Source: Ogataea parapolymorpha DL-1
Taxonomy: Eukaryota; Ascomycota; Pichiomycetes; Pichiales; Pichiaceae
Assembly (NCBI RefSeq): GCF_000187245.1
Contig: NC_027864.1
Coordinates: forward strand, 62,001 to 126,000
Direction of reading: 5' to 3'
DNA length: 64,000 nt
The translations under genes and the position numbers were made by a program. Below are positions 19,397 to 27,894 of the stretch, piece after piece (position 1 is the stretch's first letter; every line of letters starts with the position of its first letter). The notes beneath the pieces are model-generated. The model was not told where the DNA came from. It did no database searches and saw only the letters and a program-made list of their open reading frames with translations.

Positions 19397-20365
19397 TTAA
19401 GTATTTTCAAGACTCATAAAGGTAGATGGCCAATGGAGCCGATTTTTGAGTATCCAAGGATGTTTGCCAATTTCTGAGAGTCTGAAGCGTTTCTCTGGCT
19501 CGTACTTTAGCAACTTGCGGATAAGGTCGGCGGCATCTGGTGAGACAAAAGACGGAATGCGAAGGTCCACTTTTGCGATGCGTTTATACGTGGTGCTTGA
19601 GTTCTGCTCTTCAAATGGAGGCCTGCCAACCAGAAACTCATATAGTAGGATACCCAGTGCCCACACATCCACTTTTTCGTCGTGAGTTTTGGCTTCCACC
19701 ATTTCTGGTGGCAGGTAATCCAACGTGCCGCACATCGTCGTTCTTTTGGAATGCCCAGGAGCGTAAACGCTCCACCCAAAATCCGAGAGTTTGATCTGGT
19801 TGTTGAAATGAAGCAATATATTTTCCGGTTTGAGGTCTCTGTGAACGATATGTTTTTTGTGTAAGTAACTGAGCGCACTGGCGACTTGGAAGGTGTAGTA
19901 GGACGCGGTGACGTCATCAAACCGCCGTTTGGATTTGAGCACTTTATAGAGCTCTCCCTCAGCCGCGTATTCCAGAATCAGGTACACGTTTTTGTGATCG
20001 TGAAACCAGCCGTACAAACGTAAACAGTTCACGTGGCGCACGTTTGCCTGTATCTCGATTTCTCTGACGAATTGTTTCTCGACCTTGTAGTTTAGCAATT
20101 CGCGTTTGTCCATGACCTTCAATGCACACACGAACCCCGTTTCGATCTCCCGCACACAGTAGACCTTACCAAACTTACCTTTTCCCAGCTTACGACCGAG
20201 CTCGAAATCACTGATCTTCCAATTCTTATGGAGCTGCCTGGGCAAAGATTCCATGGGGGTCGACTTGCGGAGTGACAGGCGGTTGAATACGGAGCTGCGA
20301 GCGTCCATAGATCTGCGCACTGGAGACTTTGTGGGCCAAAAAGGACTTTTCGCAATATCCGCCAT
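19397..20365 (-). CDS. IPL1: Aurora kinase Ipl1
   Basis: A 322-residue serine/threonine kinase of the Aurora family, the catalytic subunit of the chromosomal passenger complex that corrects kinetochore attachment. Visible are the glycine loop GKGKFGKVY, catalytic HRDLKPENILL, DFGWSVYAPG with the activation-loop threonines in SKRTTMCGTLDYLPPEM, and VDVWALGILLYEFLVG. The N-terminal extension is about 55 residues, shorter than in S. cerevisiae (367 residues in total). Two conserved leucines of the ALGILLYEFLVG helix are encoded by CTG (complements of 19655-19657 and 19631-19633), supporting standard decoding of CTG in this organism. Confidence 0.94.
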   Translation of the reverse strand: MADIAKSPFWPTKSPVRRSMDARSSVFNRLSLRKSTPMESLPRQLHKNWKISDFELGRKLGKGKFGKVYCVREIETGFVCALKVMDKRELLNYKVEKQFVREIEIQANVRHVNCLRLYGWFHDHKNVYLILEYAAEGELYKVLKSKRRFDDVTASYYTFQVASALSYLHKKHIVHRDLKPENILLHFNNQIKLSDFGWSVYAPGHSKRTTMCGTLDYLPPEMVEAKTHDEKVDVWALGILLYEFLVGRPPFEEQNSSTTYKRIAKVDLRIPSFVSPDAADLIRKLLKYEPEKRFRLSEIGKHPWILKNRLHWPSTFMSLENT

Positions 20366-20684
20366 TTGTTTACAATTGTGACAAGCGAAATTTACACATT
20401 TTCACAGCCTTGAAAACTAGCACCAGGCTGGCCTCGGAGTAACTGATCTACATCCGGCACATTAATTAATGGTCCTAAGAGGCTATCACACCAAACCTCG
20501 TCTCAGACGCTATTTGAGGGCTCGGTATTGTTCTTCTGAAGATCAGCTTTGCCGCTCTTCCTCGGTAAAACAGGATGCGGCACTTAAATCCATTCTGGGT
20601 TTTTCCAAGAGAGCGATTACGTCATTACAGAAAGGGTTGCTACCAATGCATATATATATTTCTCTGCCAGTCGTTTGATTTACA
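20366..20684. promoter_or_regulatory. Divergent promoter region IPL1 / SOU1-type reductase
   Basis: This 319-bp region separates two divergent start codons. A TATA-like CATATATATATTT lies at 20648-20660, about 30 bp before the reductase ATG. A 69-codon frame (20469-20678) ends 6 bp before that ATG; it has no recognisable homology and I do not call it a gene. No clear cell-cycle motif was seen on the IPL1 side. Confidence 0.5.
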
Positions 20685-21527
20685 ATGGTGAAATCACAAT
20701 TGCTTGATATCGGCGAATTGCCAAGGCCAGAGCCTAAGCTCGAAGGATCTCCATTTCAGCTCTTCTCTCTCAAAGGCAAGGTGGCCGTTGTGACCGGTGC
20801 CTCGAAAGGCATTGGTTTGGCGGTCGCTGAAGCCTATGCCAGCGCAGGAGCCAAGGTGGCCCTTCTGTTCAATCGGACACCCATTGACGAGATCGTCAAG
20901 GAATTCACTGATAAATACGGTGTGGAATGCCGCGGCTACAAATGTCCCGTGACTGATTTCCACGCGGTAAACGACACTGTCGACAAGATCGTTTCCGATT
21001 TTGGTAAGCTAGATATATTCGTGGCAAATGCAGGTGTAGCTTGGGATAAAGGCGAGATTTTGTCTATCGAGGACGATGAGGAGGCCATCAATGAGTGGAA
21101 GAAACTGTTCAGCGTCGATGTTGATGCCATCCATTATTGCGCGAGAGCAGTTGGCAAGTATTTCAAGAAACAGGGATCTGGCTCGTTTATCATCACCTCC
21201 TCCATGTCCGCACACATTGTCAATTTCCCCCAACTGCAGGCCCCATACAACGCCGCCAAGGCTGCTGTCACACACTACGCTCGCAGTTTAGCTGTCGAAT
21301 GGGCAGGTTTCGCAAGAGTTAACACTGTGTCTCCCGGATACGTCAAAACTGAGCTTGTGGCACAGCTCCCAGCAGACCTGATGAACAAATGGCTGGGACT
21401 GATCCCACTTGGTAGATTGGCTCTTCCGAAAGAGATTGCAGGCGCCTACGTCTTCCTTGCCAGTGACGCAGCCAGCTATTGCACAGGTACCGATATTTTA
21501 GTTGATGGAGGCTACTGTGTGGCTTAG
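20685..21527 (+). CDS. Short-chain dehydrogenase/reductase, sorbose reductase (Sou1) type
   Basis: A 280-residue classical SDR. The NADP-binding motif TGASKGIG sits at about residues 38-45, NAG in FVANAGVAW near 110, the catalytic Ser in ITSSMSAH, and YNAAK supplies the active-site Tyr and Lys. The C-terminus TGTDILVDGGYCVA is usual. Sequence and length closely resemble Candida Sou1 (NADPH-dependent L-sorbose reductase) and the related carbonyl reductases of Candida parapsilosis. The true substrate could be a ketose, a polyol or another ketone. It converges with the JLP1-type dioxygenase. The start is the only suitable ATG. Confidence 0.85.
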   Translation: MVKSQLLDIGELPRPEPKLEGSPFQLFSLKGKVAVVTGASKGIGLAVAEAYASAGAKVALLFNRTPIDEIVKEFTDKYGVECRGYKCPVTDFHAVNDTVDKIVSDFGKLDIFVANAGVAWDKGEILSIEDDEEAINEWKKLFSVDVDAIHYCARAVGKYFKKQGSGSFIITSSMSAHIVNFPQLQAPYNAAKAAVTHYARSLAVEWAGFARVNTVSPGYVKTELVAQLPADLMNKWLGLIPLGRLALPKEIAGAYVFLASDAASYCTGTDILVDGGYCVA

Positions 21528-21592
21528 TACATTCTATAGATTTTTCTACGCAACTCACAGTGAACTATTCATGTTCTAGTTTTGGTAAACAT

Positions 21593-22789
21593 CTATTTGT
21601 AGTATCTCTCGTAATATTCGTATGGTGGAATGAGACTGTCCTCCTCCGTGCGCTTAATTTTTTCCTCCTCCAGTTCCTCGGTCCATTCATTGAATTCCTC
21701 CTCGCTGCCAATTGGTCTCTCAGCAATGGTGGTCAACCGGAAGGCATGTCTCAGGTTGTCGGAATCCCAATCAAGGGTGGCGGTGTGCAGCAGACGACGA
21801 TTGTCCCAAATGGTGATAGTTCTCTCATCCCATTGAGCACGAATGTGAGCGTCCAAACAGGTGTCCAGGTGTCTGAACAGGAAGTTCAGGAGGGCCTGAC
21901 TCTCCTCCTCTTTGAGACCCAGGATTCTTCTGGAGAAGCCTCTGTTCACAAACAGACATTTTTTCTTCAGGACAGGATGGTATCTGACCAGTGGGTGGAT
22001 CGAGTCAATTGGGGTTTTTCTCTCAATACCACCCTGTTGTCTGGCATTGAAAGCCTGGTCCTTCGATGTGTGAAGAACCTTAAGGCCGTCCAACAGCTTC
22101 TTCATGGTTGGTGAGAGTCTTTCGTAGGCCTCAACAGTGTCAAGGAACTGAGTGTCTCCACCAACATCGGTTTGCAACATACCAAACAGAGTGATTCCAG
22201 GTGGCTGGGTCTCGTATGTAACGTCAGAGTGCCACGAAATGTTGTTCAGCTTGTTGGCAAAAGTCTTTCTGGCCTCATCCTTGCTTCCTCTTCTGAAGGT
22301 AATGTGGAACTCTGGCTGCCCCAGAGGTGCTCCAGAGGTAGGATGAACATGCAAAGGACCGAAATGTCTGCCCCAGTCTTTGATGAAGTCGAACGATTGG
22401 TCCTTGAAGTCTTGGTCTCTGAACACAACAACACCCCTTTGCTCCACAAGCAAAGCTAGATCGTCTTTTTGTCTTGGGGTAAGGGCACTCAATTGCACGC
22501 CAGTGACCTCGGTTCCGAGCTTAGGACTAAGCTTTCTGGTTTGAACTTTCTCGCCGGAGAGCAAGTTTTGGAAAGTAGGGTCACCAAAGTAACCTCTGTC
22601 GGTGTGTCTGAATGGCTTAGGGTTCGTGAAAGCCATTTGGTGCTTTGGATCCCAAGTAGGAGTCCAGGCTGGATACTTGAGACGCTTGTAGTTCTCATCA
22701 GAGATAGAGTAGACGCCATTCCGGATGGTGTCTTCTCCCTTTCTGAAGTGAATATCGCTGTTGCTGTAGACAGTGAGTGGAACGACCAT
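21593..22789 (-). CDS. JLP1: Fe(II)/2-oxoglutarate sulfonate (taurine-type) dioxygenase, Jlp1-like
   Basis: A 398-residue TauD/TfdA-family oxygenase. It contains GVVVFRDQDF, the iron-binding HxD in ISWHSDVTYE, TQFLDTVEAYERLSP, the distal His in RRLLHTATLDWD and the 2-oxoglutarate-binding Arg in HAFRLT. S. cerevisiae Jlp1 (412 residues) cleaves sulfonates such as isethionate and taurine to release sulfite when sulfate is scarce. Family paralogues act on other substrates, such as alkyl sulfates, so the substrate is open. The promoter (22790-22905) holds two CTGTGG cores and a palindromic TCACGTGA, the Met31/32 and Cbf1 sites of the sulfur regulon, which supports a role in sulfur scavenging. Confidence 0.87.
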   Translation of the reverse strand: MVVPLTVYSNSDIHFRKGEDTIRNGVYSISDENYKRLKYPAWTPTWDPKHQMAFTNPKPFRHTDRGYFGDPTFQNLLSGEKVQTRKLSPKLGTEVTGVQLSALTPRQKDDLALLVEQRGVVVFRDQDFKDQSFDFIKDWGRHFGPLHVHPTSGAPLGQPEFHITFRRGSKDEARKTFANKLNNISWHSDVTYETQPPGITLFGMLQTDVGGDTQFLDTVEAYERLSPTMKKLLDGLKVLHTSKDQAFNARQQGGIERKTPIDSIHPLVRYHPVLKKKCLFVNRGFSRRILGLKEEESQALLNFLFRHLDTCLDAHIRAQWDERTITIWDNRRLLHTATLDWDSDNLRHAFRLTTIAERPIGSEEEFNEWTEELEEEKIKRTEEDSLIPPYEYYERYYK

Positions 22790-22849
22790 GATTGTATAGG
22801 GAAAGGCTAGTAAAGTACAACCTTATTTATAGTTTCTCTTACGGCAAAG

Positions 22850-22901
22850 CTGTGGTGGTGGCAGACAACAACTGTGGATAAATTACATCTGACTCACGTG
22901 A
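22850..22901. promoter_or_regulatory. Sulfur-regulon-like cluster: two CTGTGG cores and TCACGTGA
   Basis: CTGTGG occurs at 22850-22855 and 22872-22877, the core bound by Met31/Met32 in S. cerevisiae. The palindrome TCACGTGA at 22894-22901 is the Cbf1/Met4 site. All lie 60-112 bp upstream of the sulfonate dioxygenase ATG (22789). Confidence 0.55.
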
Positions 22902-22921
22902 CTTGCTATCTATCTGTTCCC

Positions 22922-22939
22922 GATAAGGAAATCGATAAG
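22922..22939 (+). promoter_or_regulatory. Paired GATAAG boxes
   Basis: GATAAG occurs at 22922-22927 and again at 22934-22939, a 12-bp spacing. This is the site type of Gln3/Gat1 GATA factors in nitrogen catabolite control. Taurine-type substrates also carry nitrogen, so dual sulfur and nitrogen control is conceivable. Confidence 0.4.
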
Positions 22940-23050
22940 TGTTCTGACTAATATGGGGATGGCCAAGGATCGGGTGCCACATCGGTCGCTCACCGCACCT
23001 GGGCGGTAGTTTGTCTCCTTGTGTCGGAGTTATCTGAGCTACCGTTAGCG

Positions 23051-23083
23051 CAACCGAGTGTCAACCGAGTGTCAACCGAGTGT
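23051..23083 (+). repeat. Three tandem copies of an 11-bp unit
   Basis: CAACCGAGTGT is repeated exactly three times head to tail without spacers (23051-23061, 23062-23072, 23073-23083). It lies in a long divergent promoter. Eleven base pairs is about one helical turn, so the copies would face the same side of the DNA. Confidence 0.8.
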
Positions 23084-23648
23084 CAGTCAAACCAAGCCGC
23101 ACGGCCCCGAGCGATTTTCCACTTCAAATGTCATGTTCCTTCAGTTATGATAACTAATTAATTGAGTGGGTACTGGCAGTTAGTTTTGATGGCTACTGTG
23201 TAGGGGTAACCTTGCTAGACGGGAACAATCAGACTATGTGACTACATGATTTTTTGTCTCCATTGAGCACTCGCTGGGGAGAGTTTGTTGAAGTCCATTG
23301 ATTCTGGTATCTGATGCAATTTACAACCGTACAACCGGAACTTGATTACTCCTCTTGAATAACGCTACTTCAAGATATTTTCCCACACTCTGAAAGCGAT
23401 TCACGCCGTATTATTTTGCGATATATTGACCACTTTTTGACTTTAGTGATGCACAGCCTTGTATCAAGTGATCCCCTATAGTGCGTCACACGTTTCAAGC
23501 TGCCCATTACCGTCTACAATTGTGTGGTTTAGTGCCTTTCTTGGAAGCATCACCGTATTGATCTAGCTTTTACTATATAGACTACCTCTAATCCTTATAA
23601 CGTCAGATTTACACAATATTTTTTTTACGGTGCAGCAGCAGGTCCCAA

Positions 23649-24995
23649 ATGCTCCTTCTATTCTATTTTGTCGTTTCTTGTTTTGCACAGCAGGCAATAC
23701 CCATTTCGAACGCCCGTGTGGCTATTGTTGGTTCTGGCGCTGGAGGTGCTTCATGTGCCTATTATCTCCAGAAGTTCACGGATCATCAATTCAATATCAC
23801 AGTATTTGAAAAAAATAGCTATGTGGGGGGTCGAGCCACCAATATTAACTTTGATGGAGTCGAAGCAGAACTGGGGGCTAGCATGTTTATTGAGGACAAC
23901 AAAATCTTATACAATGCTGTTGGAGAGCTCAACCTAAGTTTCGCAAACAGTTCTTCCGAGTCCACCTCGTTCGCACTTTGGAACGGAGAGTCCATTGACT
24001 ACATATTGGAGCCTTCGTCAAACTCTTTGGTCACATATCTAAAGCTCGTGTGGAGGTTTGGGCTCTACTCCATTGCAGCTGTAAAATATCAGCAGCAAAA
24101 AGCTATGAAGACGTTTCTCACCGAATACTACGAAAAATACTATCCTCTATCATCTCTCAACTCGGTCACTGATCTGCTGAAATATACATCTGTGGCAGCC
24201 AAGGACCTATTCAATTCTATATGGGTGAGCGCTAACTACCAGAACTTTGTGCAATCACTGACCCGAAATAATTATGCTCAGAATCTAAATGCAATACATT
24301 CTTTGGGAAGTTTAGTGCTGCTCTCTGGAGAGTCGTCGTTGCATGTCGAAGGAGGAAATAACCAAATATTTGAGAGATGGATACAGGCCTCCGATGCTGA
24401 TCTGCGACTCAATACCACAGTAACGGCAATTTCTAAAACATCGTCAGGATACGCTGTCTCGTACGGCTCGCACACCGAGGACTTCGATATCGTTGTCCTT
24501 GCGGGACCATATGACCAGTTGGACATCAAAACCAACATCTCTGTGTCACTAGTCAACGTTCAATATGTCCATCTCTTTGTGACCCTGGTGAGAACGGCAA
24601 ATTTGCTGTCGGAAAGCTCGTACTTCAACAATAAGAAGACCCCGCAAACAATCTTGACCACAGGTGGTGATGAGTTCAACTCAATTGGCCTTGTGGGATA
24701 CAGTGAAAAATTCCAGGAGTATGTGTATAAAGTGTTCAGCTTCCAAACTCTGAATGAGCAACTACTGCAGCATATATTTGGAAAATACTCAAACAAGTAC
24801 GAGAAAATCTGGTACAGCTATCCATATTTGAATCCAATAAGCAAGTTCGACGATTTCAAACTCGCAGAGAACCTCTACTACCTCAATGGCATGGAACAAT
24901 TGATAAGCACCATGGAGACTTCTTCATTAGCAGGTGCTACCGTTGCTGGGTTATTAGCCCAAGGAAGGAATACTACGCAGATAACAGTGCCGTAA
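23649..24995 (+). CDS. Secreted prenylcysteine-oxidase-like flavoprotein
   Basis: A 448-residue protein with a cleavable signal peptide (MLLLFYFVVSCFAQQ) followed at once by a dinucleotide fold: VAIVGSGAGGASCAYYL, then VFEKNSYVGGRA. The block VEGGNNQIFERWI and the C-terminal FKLAENLYYLNGMEQLISTMETSSLAG, with its Glu/Gly FAD contacts, match the PCYOX1 family. Those enzymes oxidise prenylcysteine thioethers in animal lysosomes and plants. There are several potential N-glycosylation sites. S. cerevisiae has no close counterpart known to me, so the fungal role is unclear; turnover of farnesylated peptide pheromones is one speculative idea. Confidence 0.82.
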   Translation: MLLLFYFVVSCFAQQAIPISNARVAIVGSGAGGASCAYYLQKFTDHQFNITVFEKNSYVGGRATNINFDGVEAELGASMFIEDNKILYNAVGELNLSFANSSSESTSFALWNGESIDYILEPSSNSLVTYLKLVWRFGLYSIAAVKYQQQKAMKTFLTEYYEKYYPLSSLNSVTDLLKYTSVAAKDLFNSIWVSANYQNFVQSLTRNNYAQNLNAIHSLGSLVLLSGESSLHVEGGNNQIFERWIQASDADLRLNTTVTAISKTSSGYAVSYGSHTEDFDIVVLAGPYDQLDIKTNISVSLVNVQYVHLFVTLVRTANLLSESSYFNNKKTPQTILTTGGDEFNSIGLVGYSEKFQEYVYKVFSFQTLNEQLLQHIFGKYSNKYEKIWYSYPYLNPISKFDDFKLAENLYYLNGMEQLISTMETSSLAGATVAGLLAQGRNTTQITVP

Positions 24996-25045
24996 TTGTC
25001 ATGCACTAAATTACATATGATATACATAGGCCCTGGAATTGAAAA

Positions 25046-27691
25046 TTAGCTAACGGATATCTTACGTCCCTGCGAAAGCTCGTCTTTGGAATCGGGCTCA
25101 GGCTGGCTGGCTTCGTCTTTGGTTTCGCGTATCATGTTCATAATGGAAAGGTCTATGGCTGATGCTGAGTCGGGATTCGGTTCGATTCTAGCATCGGGGT
25201 GTCGGAAAGTATGAGCTTTGATCGGACTTTGCAAAGCTACAGCACCGGCAAAGTACTCGTGGTCTGCACTGCGACGCTGGCTATGAGGTGTGGGAGGATC
25301 TGAAGAGACGGTAGTCATTGTGGTAGCTTGCGTGATCACTGGGAGTGCCGGCGCAGCCAGGCTAATCTTGTTGATCGGGTTAGCTTCTTGAGATGGCTTT
25401 CTTGAGGAACTTGTGACTAGTGATGAGTTCGAAGCGTTGACCTGCCGTGTCAGAATCACCCCTGAAGGATAAACATTCTCATCAATTGAGACCGCCCTCG
25501 ACGGCTGGCTTGAAGCGACTGGTGAAGGAAGCTGTGACCCTTGGTCCAGCTGAGGTTTTTCAAAAGTGTAGTTCGCACTAACTGGGGTAGCCAAGGTTGT
25601 AGTCTTGGTAGCCTCAGATACGGGCGCCGCTGAGCTAATTTGTTCCCACACGCTCCCTGTGGCTGGAGATTGTACTGAAGATGTCTTCTGGGAGAACGGT
25701 TTCTGCGGTGGAAGCATGTGATCAGAAGAATTCAATAGATTCTTGTTTGGCGTCAATATCTGAGCTTGAGGAGTTATCACCTGCGTCTTGTGGCTGTCCA
25801 AATTTAAAGGCGGAGGCTTTGACCGTTGTGAGGCCCTCGAATCGATAGAATCTCGTGCATCCTCGTGTTTTTCCTTGGAAGACATGCTCACTCTAGACTG
25901 AGAGCTCATCCGATTATTCAGCATATCCGATGACATCGAATTATCTCCGGTAGTCGTGGTAGTAATTATCTTGTTGATGTTCATCGTGGAAACGCTTTCG
26001 GCCATCTTTGAAATAATGCTTGCGTCCAAAAACTTATTCAACTTTAATTGAGCAGATTTTGCATCAAGCAATAATCTCGACTCAAATATTCCAGGCTTTG
26101 AGCCATCAATGCGCAGATCATTTGAGTAATCAACTCCATTGAACAAGTTGAACAACTCTATTCTGTAACCTCTGTTGCTAGCCACAGGATTACCAACTAA
26201 GTACAAGATGTTAAGCTTGACAACGTCATTATTCAACAAAAAAAGCGGCTTCATCTCAGCAACCTTGGTCAGCTTGTTCTGTCGCAAATCAATCTTTTCC
26301 AATGATGAGGCATTCTCCAAAGTATCCAAATTTGTTAGTTGATTACCACGCAAGTTGAGGATGGTCAATTTGGTCAGCGTCTTTGGGAACGTTTTCGTGT
26401 TGACGAGCTTGTTGTATGACAGGTTCAGTGACTTGAGATTGTGAAGTTTGGCCAGTGCAGCGTGCGGAATCTCCGTCAGGTTATTGTACGACAAATCAAG
26501 AGACGATAAATTCTCTAAATTGGTGAACGCTTCTTCGCTAATTCTTGTTATCTTGTTCTCTGTGAGCGACAAATGTTTGAGTAATCTCCAATGGATCTTA
26601 GAGAATTCATGCGGGTTTGAAGAAATAGGAATCTGGTCAATAGTAGGGAGTGTATCTTTCGGGGTGTACCGTGATTTGTGATGGTACTGATATTGTCTTC
26701 TAGGAATCAATGCATATTTGTCGTCAGTGGGAAGTCGTGAAGCGTAGTACGATGATGGTGGTGACGTGGTTTCTGGAAGTGACCCACTGAGGTAATGATG
26801 GTGGGAAGATCCATATGAACTAGAGAAAGTCGCGGAGTTGTGAACTGAGGGGGAAGAAAAAGAGCCTCGTTTGGTCATTGGAATGGCGAGAGACGACGTA
26901 GATGAGGGTGATGGCTCAGAATCTTCAGAATACATTGATCCGCGCTTGTTTATGTCGTCGTGGACCAAGGTAACAAGTATGTCGTAAGGGTCTGTGATGT
27001 TCGTGCGTTTGACCACCAAGAATCTGATGTTTTCACTCAGTATATGCCAGCCATAGATCTCCTTCGGATCCATGTCTGAGATCTCTAAAACAGAAAGGTT
27101 CTTGAATATCTTTATAGGTGTTGACGTATCGAAAGGATACTCCTCGTGGCCTTCAATAAGTTTAGCATTGGGATCTGTCGCCAACCTGAGACAGGGGAGT
27201 TTTGTAAATGCAGAGTACAGGTATTTCAGATCGTTGATGATATTGTCTCCCTTTTGGCCACTTGAGCTTAGCGTAGTCCACAGTGCTGACACGCTAGACA
27301 TAACTGACTTAACACTAGACATCGAGTGAATCGATTGAGCGTCCGATTGTATGGCCTTGTTTCTTTGAAATTCACTCAAAAATGAGACATAATTGTTAGA
27401 GCTCTCGGTATCGATATTGTCCAGTCGAATGTTCATTGGGCCTACGCTGATGCCGAGTTCCTGAAATTTACCCAGTAAAAAATACAGATGGTGAAGAGAA
27501 AGAGACAGTCTGACAGGCTTTGTCGACTGTTGCTGTTGTCTCGGTATCGAATTGGGCTTGCCATTTGTATTTGTCTTAGGAGCACTCTTCTTGTAGGCCA
27601 CTAAAGCATTGGCTAGCTGGCGCTCGTGAGATTTTATGAACGTGGCCAAGTTATGGATATACACGTCTCCGTCGCAGGTGTTGGCACCCAT
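25046..27691 (-). CDS. Conserved fungal leucine-rich repeat protein, function unknown
   Basis: An 881-residue protein. The N-terminus (HNLATFIKSHERQLANAL and LGISVGPMNIRLDNI) and the segment SIHSMSSVKSVMSSVSALW followed by LKYLYSAFTKLPCLRL recur in LRR proteins of filamentous fungi as I remember them. A pre-LRR region, KNLSVLEISDMDPKEIYGW, resembles the N-terminal layout of the animal LKB1-interacting protein STK11IP. Canonical LRRs follow at about residues 370-500 (LTENKITRI, LDLSYNNLTEI, LNLSYNKLV, LNLRGNQLTN, IDLRQNKLTKV). The last 350 residues are disordered, Ser/Thr/Pro/Gln-rich and likely phosphorylated. No catalytic domain is visible; a scaffold role is plausible but unproven. Confidence 0.8.
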   Translation of the reverse strand: MGANTCDGDVYIHNLATFIKSHERQLANALVAYKKSAPKTNTNGKPNSIPRQQQQSTKPVRLSLSLHHLYFLLGKFQELGISVGPMNIRLDNIDTESSNNYVSFLSEFQRNKAIQSDAQSIHSMSSVKSVMSSVSALWTTLSSSGQKGDNIINDLKYLYSAFTKLPCLRLATDPNAKLIEGHEEYPFDTSTPIKIFKNLSVLEISDMDPKEIYGWHILSENIRFLVVKRTNITDPYDILVTLVHDDINKRGSMYSEDSEPSPSSTSSLAIPMTKRGSFSSPSVHNSATFSSSYGSSHHHYLSGSLPETTSPPSSYYASRLPTDDKYALIPRRQYQYHHKSRYTPKDTLPTIDQIPISSNPHEFSKIHWRLLKHLSLTENKITRISEEAFTNLENLSSLDLSYNNLTEIPHAALAKLHNLKSLNLSYNKLVNTKTFPKTLTKLTILNLRGNQLTNLDTLENASSLEKIDLRQNKLTKVAEMKPLFLLNNDVVKLNILYLVGNPVASNRGYRIELFNLFNGVDYSNDLRIDGSKPGIFESRLLLDAKSAQLKLNKFLDASIISKMAESVSTMNINKIITTTTTGDNSMSSDMLNNRMSSQSRVSMSSKEKHEDARDSIDSRASQRSKPPPLNLDSHKTQVITPQAQILTPNKNLLNSSDHMLPPQKPFSQKTSSVQSPATGSVWEQISSAAPVSEATKTTTLATPVSANYTFEKPQLDQGSQLPSPVASSQPSRAVSIDENVYPSGVILTRQVNASNSSLVTSSSRKPSQEANPINKISLAAPALPVITQATTMTTVSSDPPTPHSQRRSADHEYFAGAVALQSPIKAHTFRHPDARIEPNPDSASAIDLSIMNMIRETKDEASQPEPDSKDELSQGRKISVS

Positions 27692-27894
27692 ATTAGGAAA
27701 TGAAAAAAATATCCAGACACTAATGGGGTATCAAGGTCCCCTTAACCACTTCTTCACGGGAAGTAGGGATATTATCTTGCCAAGCAGACTGCCAGGATAC
27801 TGAAACTAGTCACTTAATTAGAAATTAAAAACCTGTACGCCATTTGTTTACATTTTTTGCATAAAATTGAGCTGGTAGCACGACCCTTGATAGC

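Larger units (their letters stand above)
22790..23648. promoter_or_regulatory. Long divergent promoter between the dioxygenase and the PCYOX-like gene
   Basis: An 859-bp gene-free stretch with no open frame worth calling. On the dioxygenase side are Met31/32- and Cbf1-type motifs (22850-22901) and two GATAAG boxes (22922-22927, 22934-22939). An 11-bp unit is repeated three times at 23051-23083. Just before the ATG at 23649 lies TTTTTTTACGGTGCA (23621-23634 region), which shares its core with the motif at 42394. I recognise no RNA gene here. Confidence 0.6.

Noticed and set aside
20469..20678. 69-codon frame just upstream of the SOU1-type reductase
   Set aside because: No homology, basic random-looking composition and overlap with the TATA region; at best an upstream frame.
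25178..25196. GGTTCGATTCT, resembling a tRNA B box
   Set aside because: It is inside the LRR gene and has no matching acceptor stem, A box or terminator.
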